A stretch of 5,605 nt of DNA from UBA7805 sp036146215 (GTDB taxonomy: Bacteria > Planctomycetota > Planctomycetia > Pirellulales > UBA7805). Both the position numbers and the translations under genes were made by a program. Each line of letters starts with the position of its first letter. Position 1 is the stretch's first letter. Below, piece after piece: positions 5,572 to 5,605 of this stretch. The notes under the pieces were generated by a model. It was not told where the DNA came from. It worked only from the letters and a program-made list of their open reading frames with translations, and did not search any database. Location: NCBI GenBank assembly GCA_036146215.1, contig JAYYJN010000126.1:1-5605 (forward strand), in the 5' to 3' direction.

Positions 5572-5605
5572 ATGAGCGAAATACAACATCTTATTGCTGA
5601 CGCCG
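5572..5605 (+). CDS. Start of a rightward gene, truncated by the window edge
   Basis: An ATG at 5572 opens a frame reading MSEIQHLIADA to the end of the window. GGAG at 5557-5560, 11 bases upstream, is a usable though slightly distant ribosome-binding site, and the -35/-10 candidate at 5462-5491 lies upstream in the same direction. The overlapping +3-frame ORF from 5397 closes at 5600 and has an unlikely composition, so this ATG is the better candidate. Eleven residues do not allow a family assignment. Confidence 0.45.
   Translation, partial: MSEIQHLIADA

Noticed and set aside
5397..5600. 67-codon plus-strand ORF in the divergent region
   Set aside because: An AGGA lies upstream, but the product (MTTPKSTCPGDPLAMDKKRQ at its start) is irregular in composition, has no recognisable fold, and overlaps the better-supported start at 5572 in another frame.
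1..5605. CRISPR array, tRNA, rRNA, insertion sequence or defence cassette
   Set aside because: No regularly spaced repeats, no cloverleaf-like segments, no terminal inverted repeats with a transposase, and no nuclease, toxin or methylase frames were seen on either strand. FxsA's link to phage T7 exclusion in E. coli does not by itself indicate a defence locus.

Overview
The window reads as chromosomal DNA of a planctomycete, most likely a Pirellulaceae-type organism of intermediate GC (near 50% by eye). This rests on protein style, not on a search. It holds a shortened MnmE-like GTPase of the kind I associate with planctomycetes, a secreted thioredoxin-fold protein without a CXXC pair, and a very large secreted protein with the two-ended beta-sandwich layout typical of planctomycete-specific hypothetical proteins.

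Layout. Bases 1-68 probably hold the last codons of an upstream gene whose TGA overlaps the GTG start of the MnmE-like gene (65-1222, +). A 206-bp gap follows, with a stem-loop just after the stop and two separate perfect or near-perfect tandem duplications (10 bp x2 and 12 bp x2). Next is the exported thioredoxin-like protein (1429-1917, +). The gap from 1918 to 2145 has a 9-bp-arm stem-loop, a 55-codon open stretch in the +1 frame that may be a remnant or a frameshifted tail, and a perfect TATAAT box close to the next gene. fxsA (2146-2646, +) follows and converges on the 864-codon secreted protein (2702-5296, -), with only 55 bp between the two stops. Upstream of the large gene is a divergent region (5297-5571) with small inverted repeats, then the first codons of a rightward gene (from 5572) that runs off the window.

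The genes do not form an obvious pathway. Only the first junction (GTGA overlap) looks operonic. The MnmE-like protein would act in the cytoplasm on tRNA wobble uridine chemistry if it keeps the ancestral role. FxsA is an inner-membrane protein. The thioredoxin-like and 864-residue proteins are exported. I see no tRNA, rRNA, CRISPR array, insertion sequence, defence cassette or phage gene. The points most worth attention are the MnmE homologue lacking the C-terminal Cys motif, the large protein whose middle looks like an eroded TIM barrel, and the thioredoxin-fold protein with a possible frameshifted tail. None of these establishes a new system.
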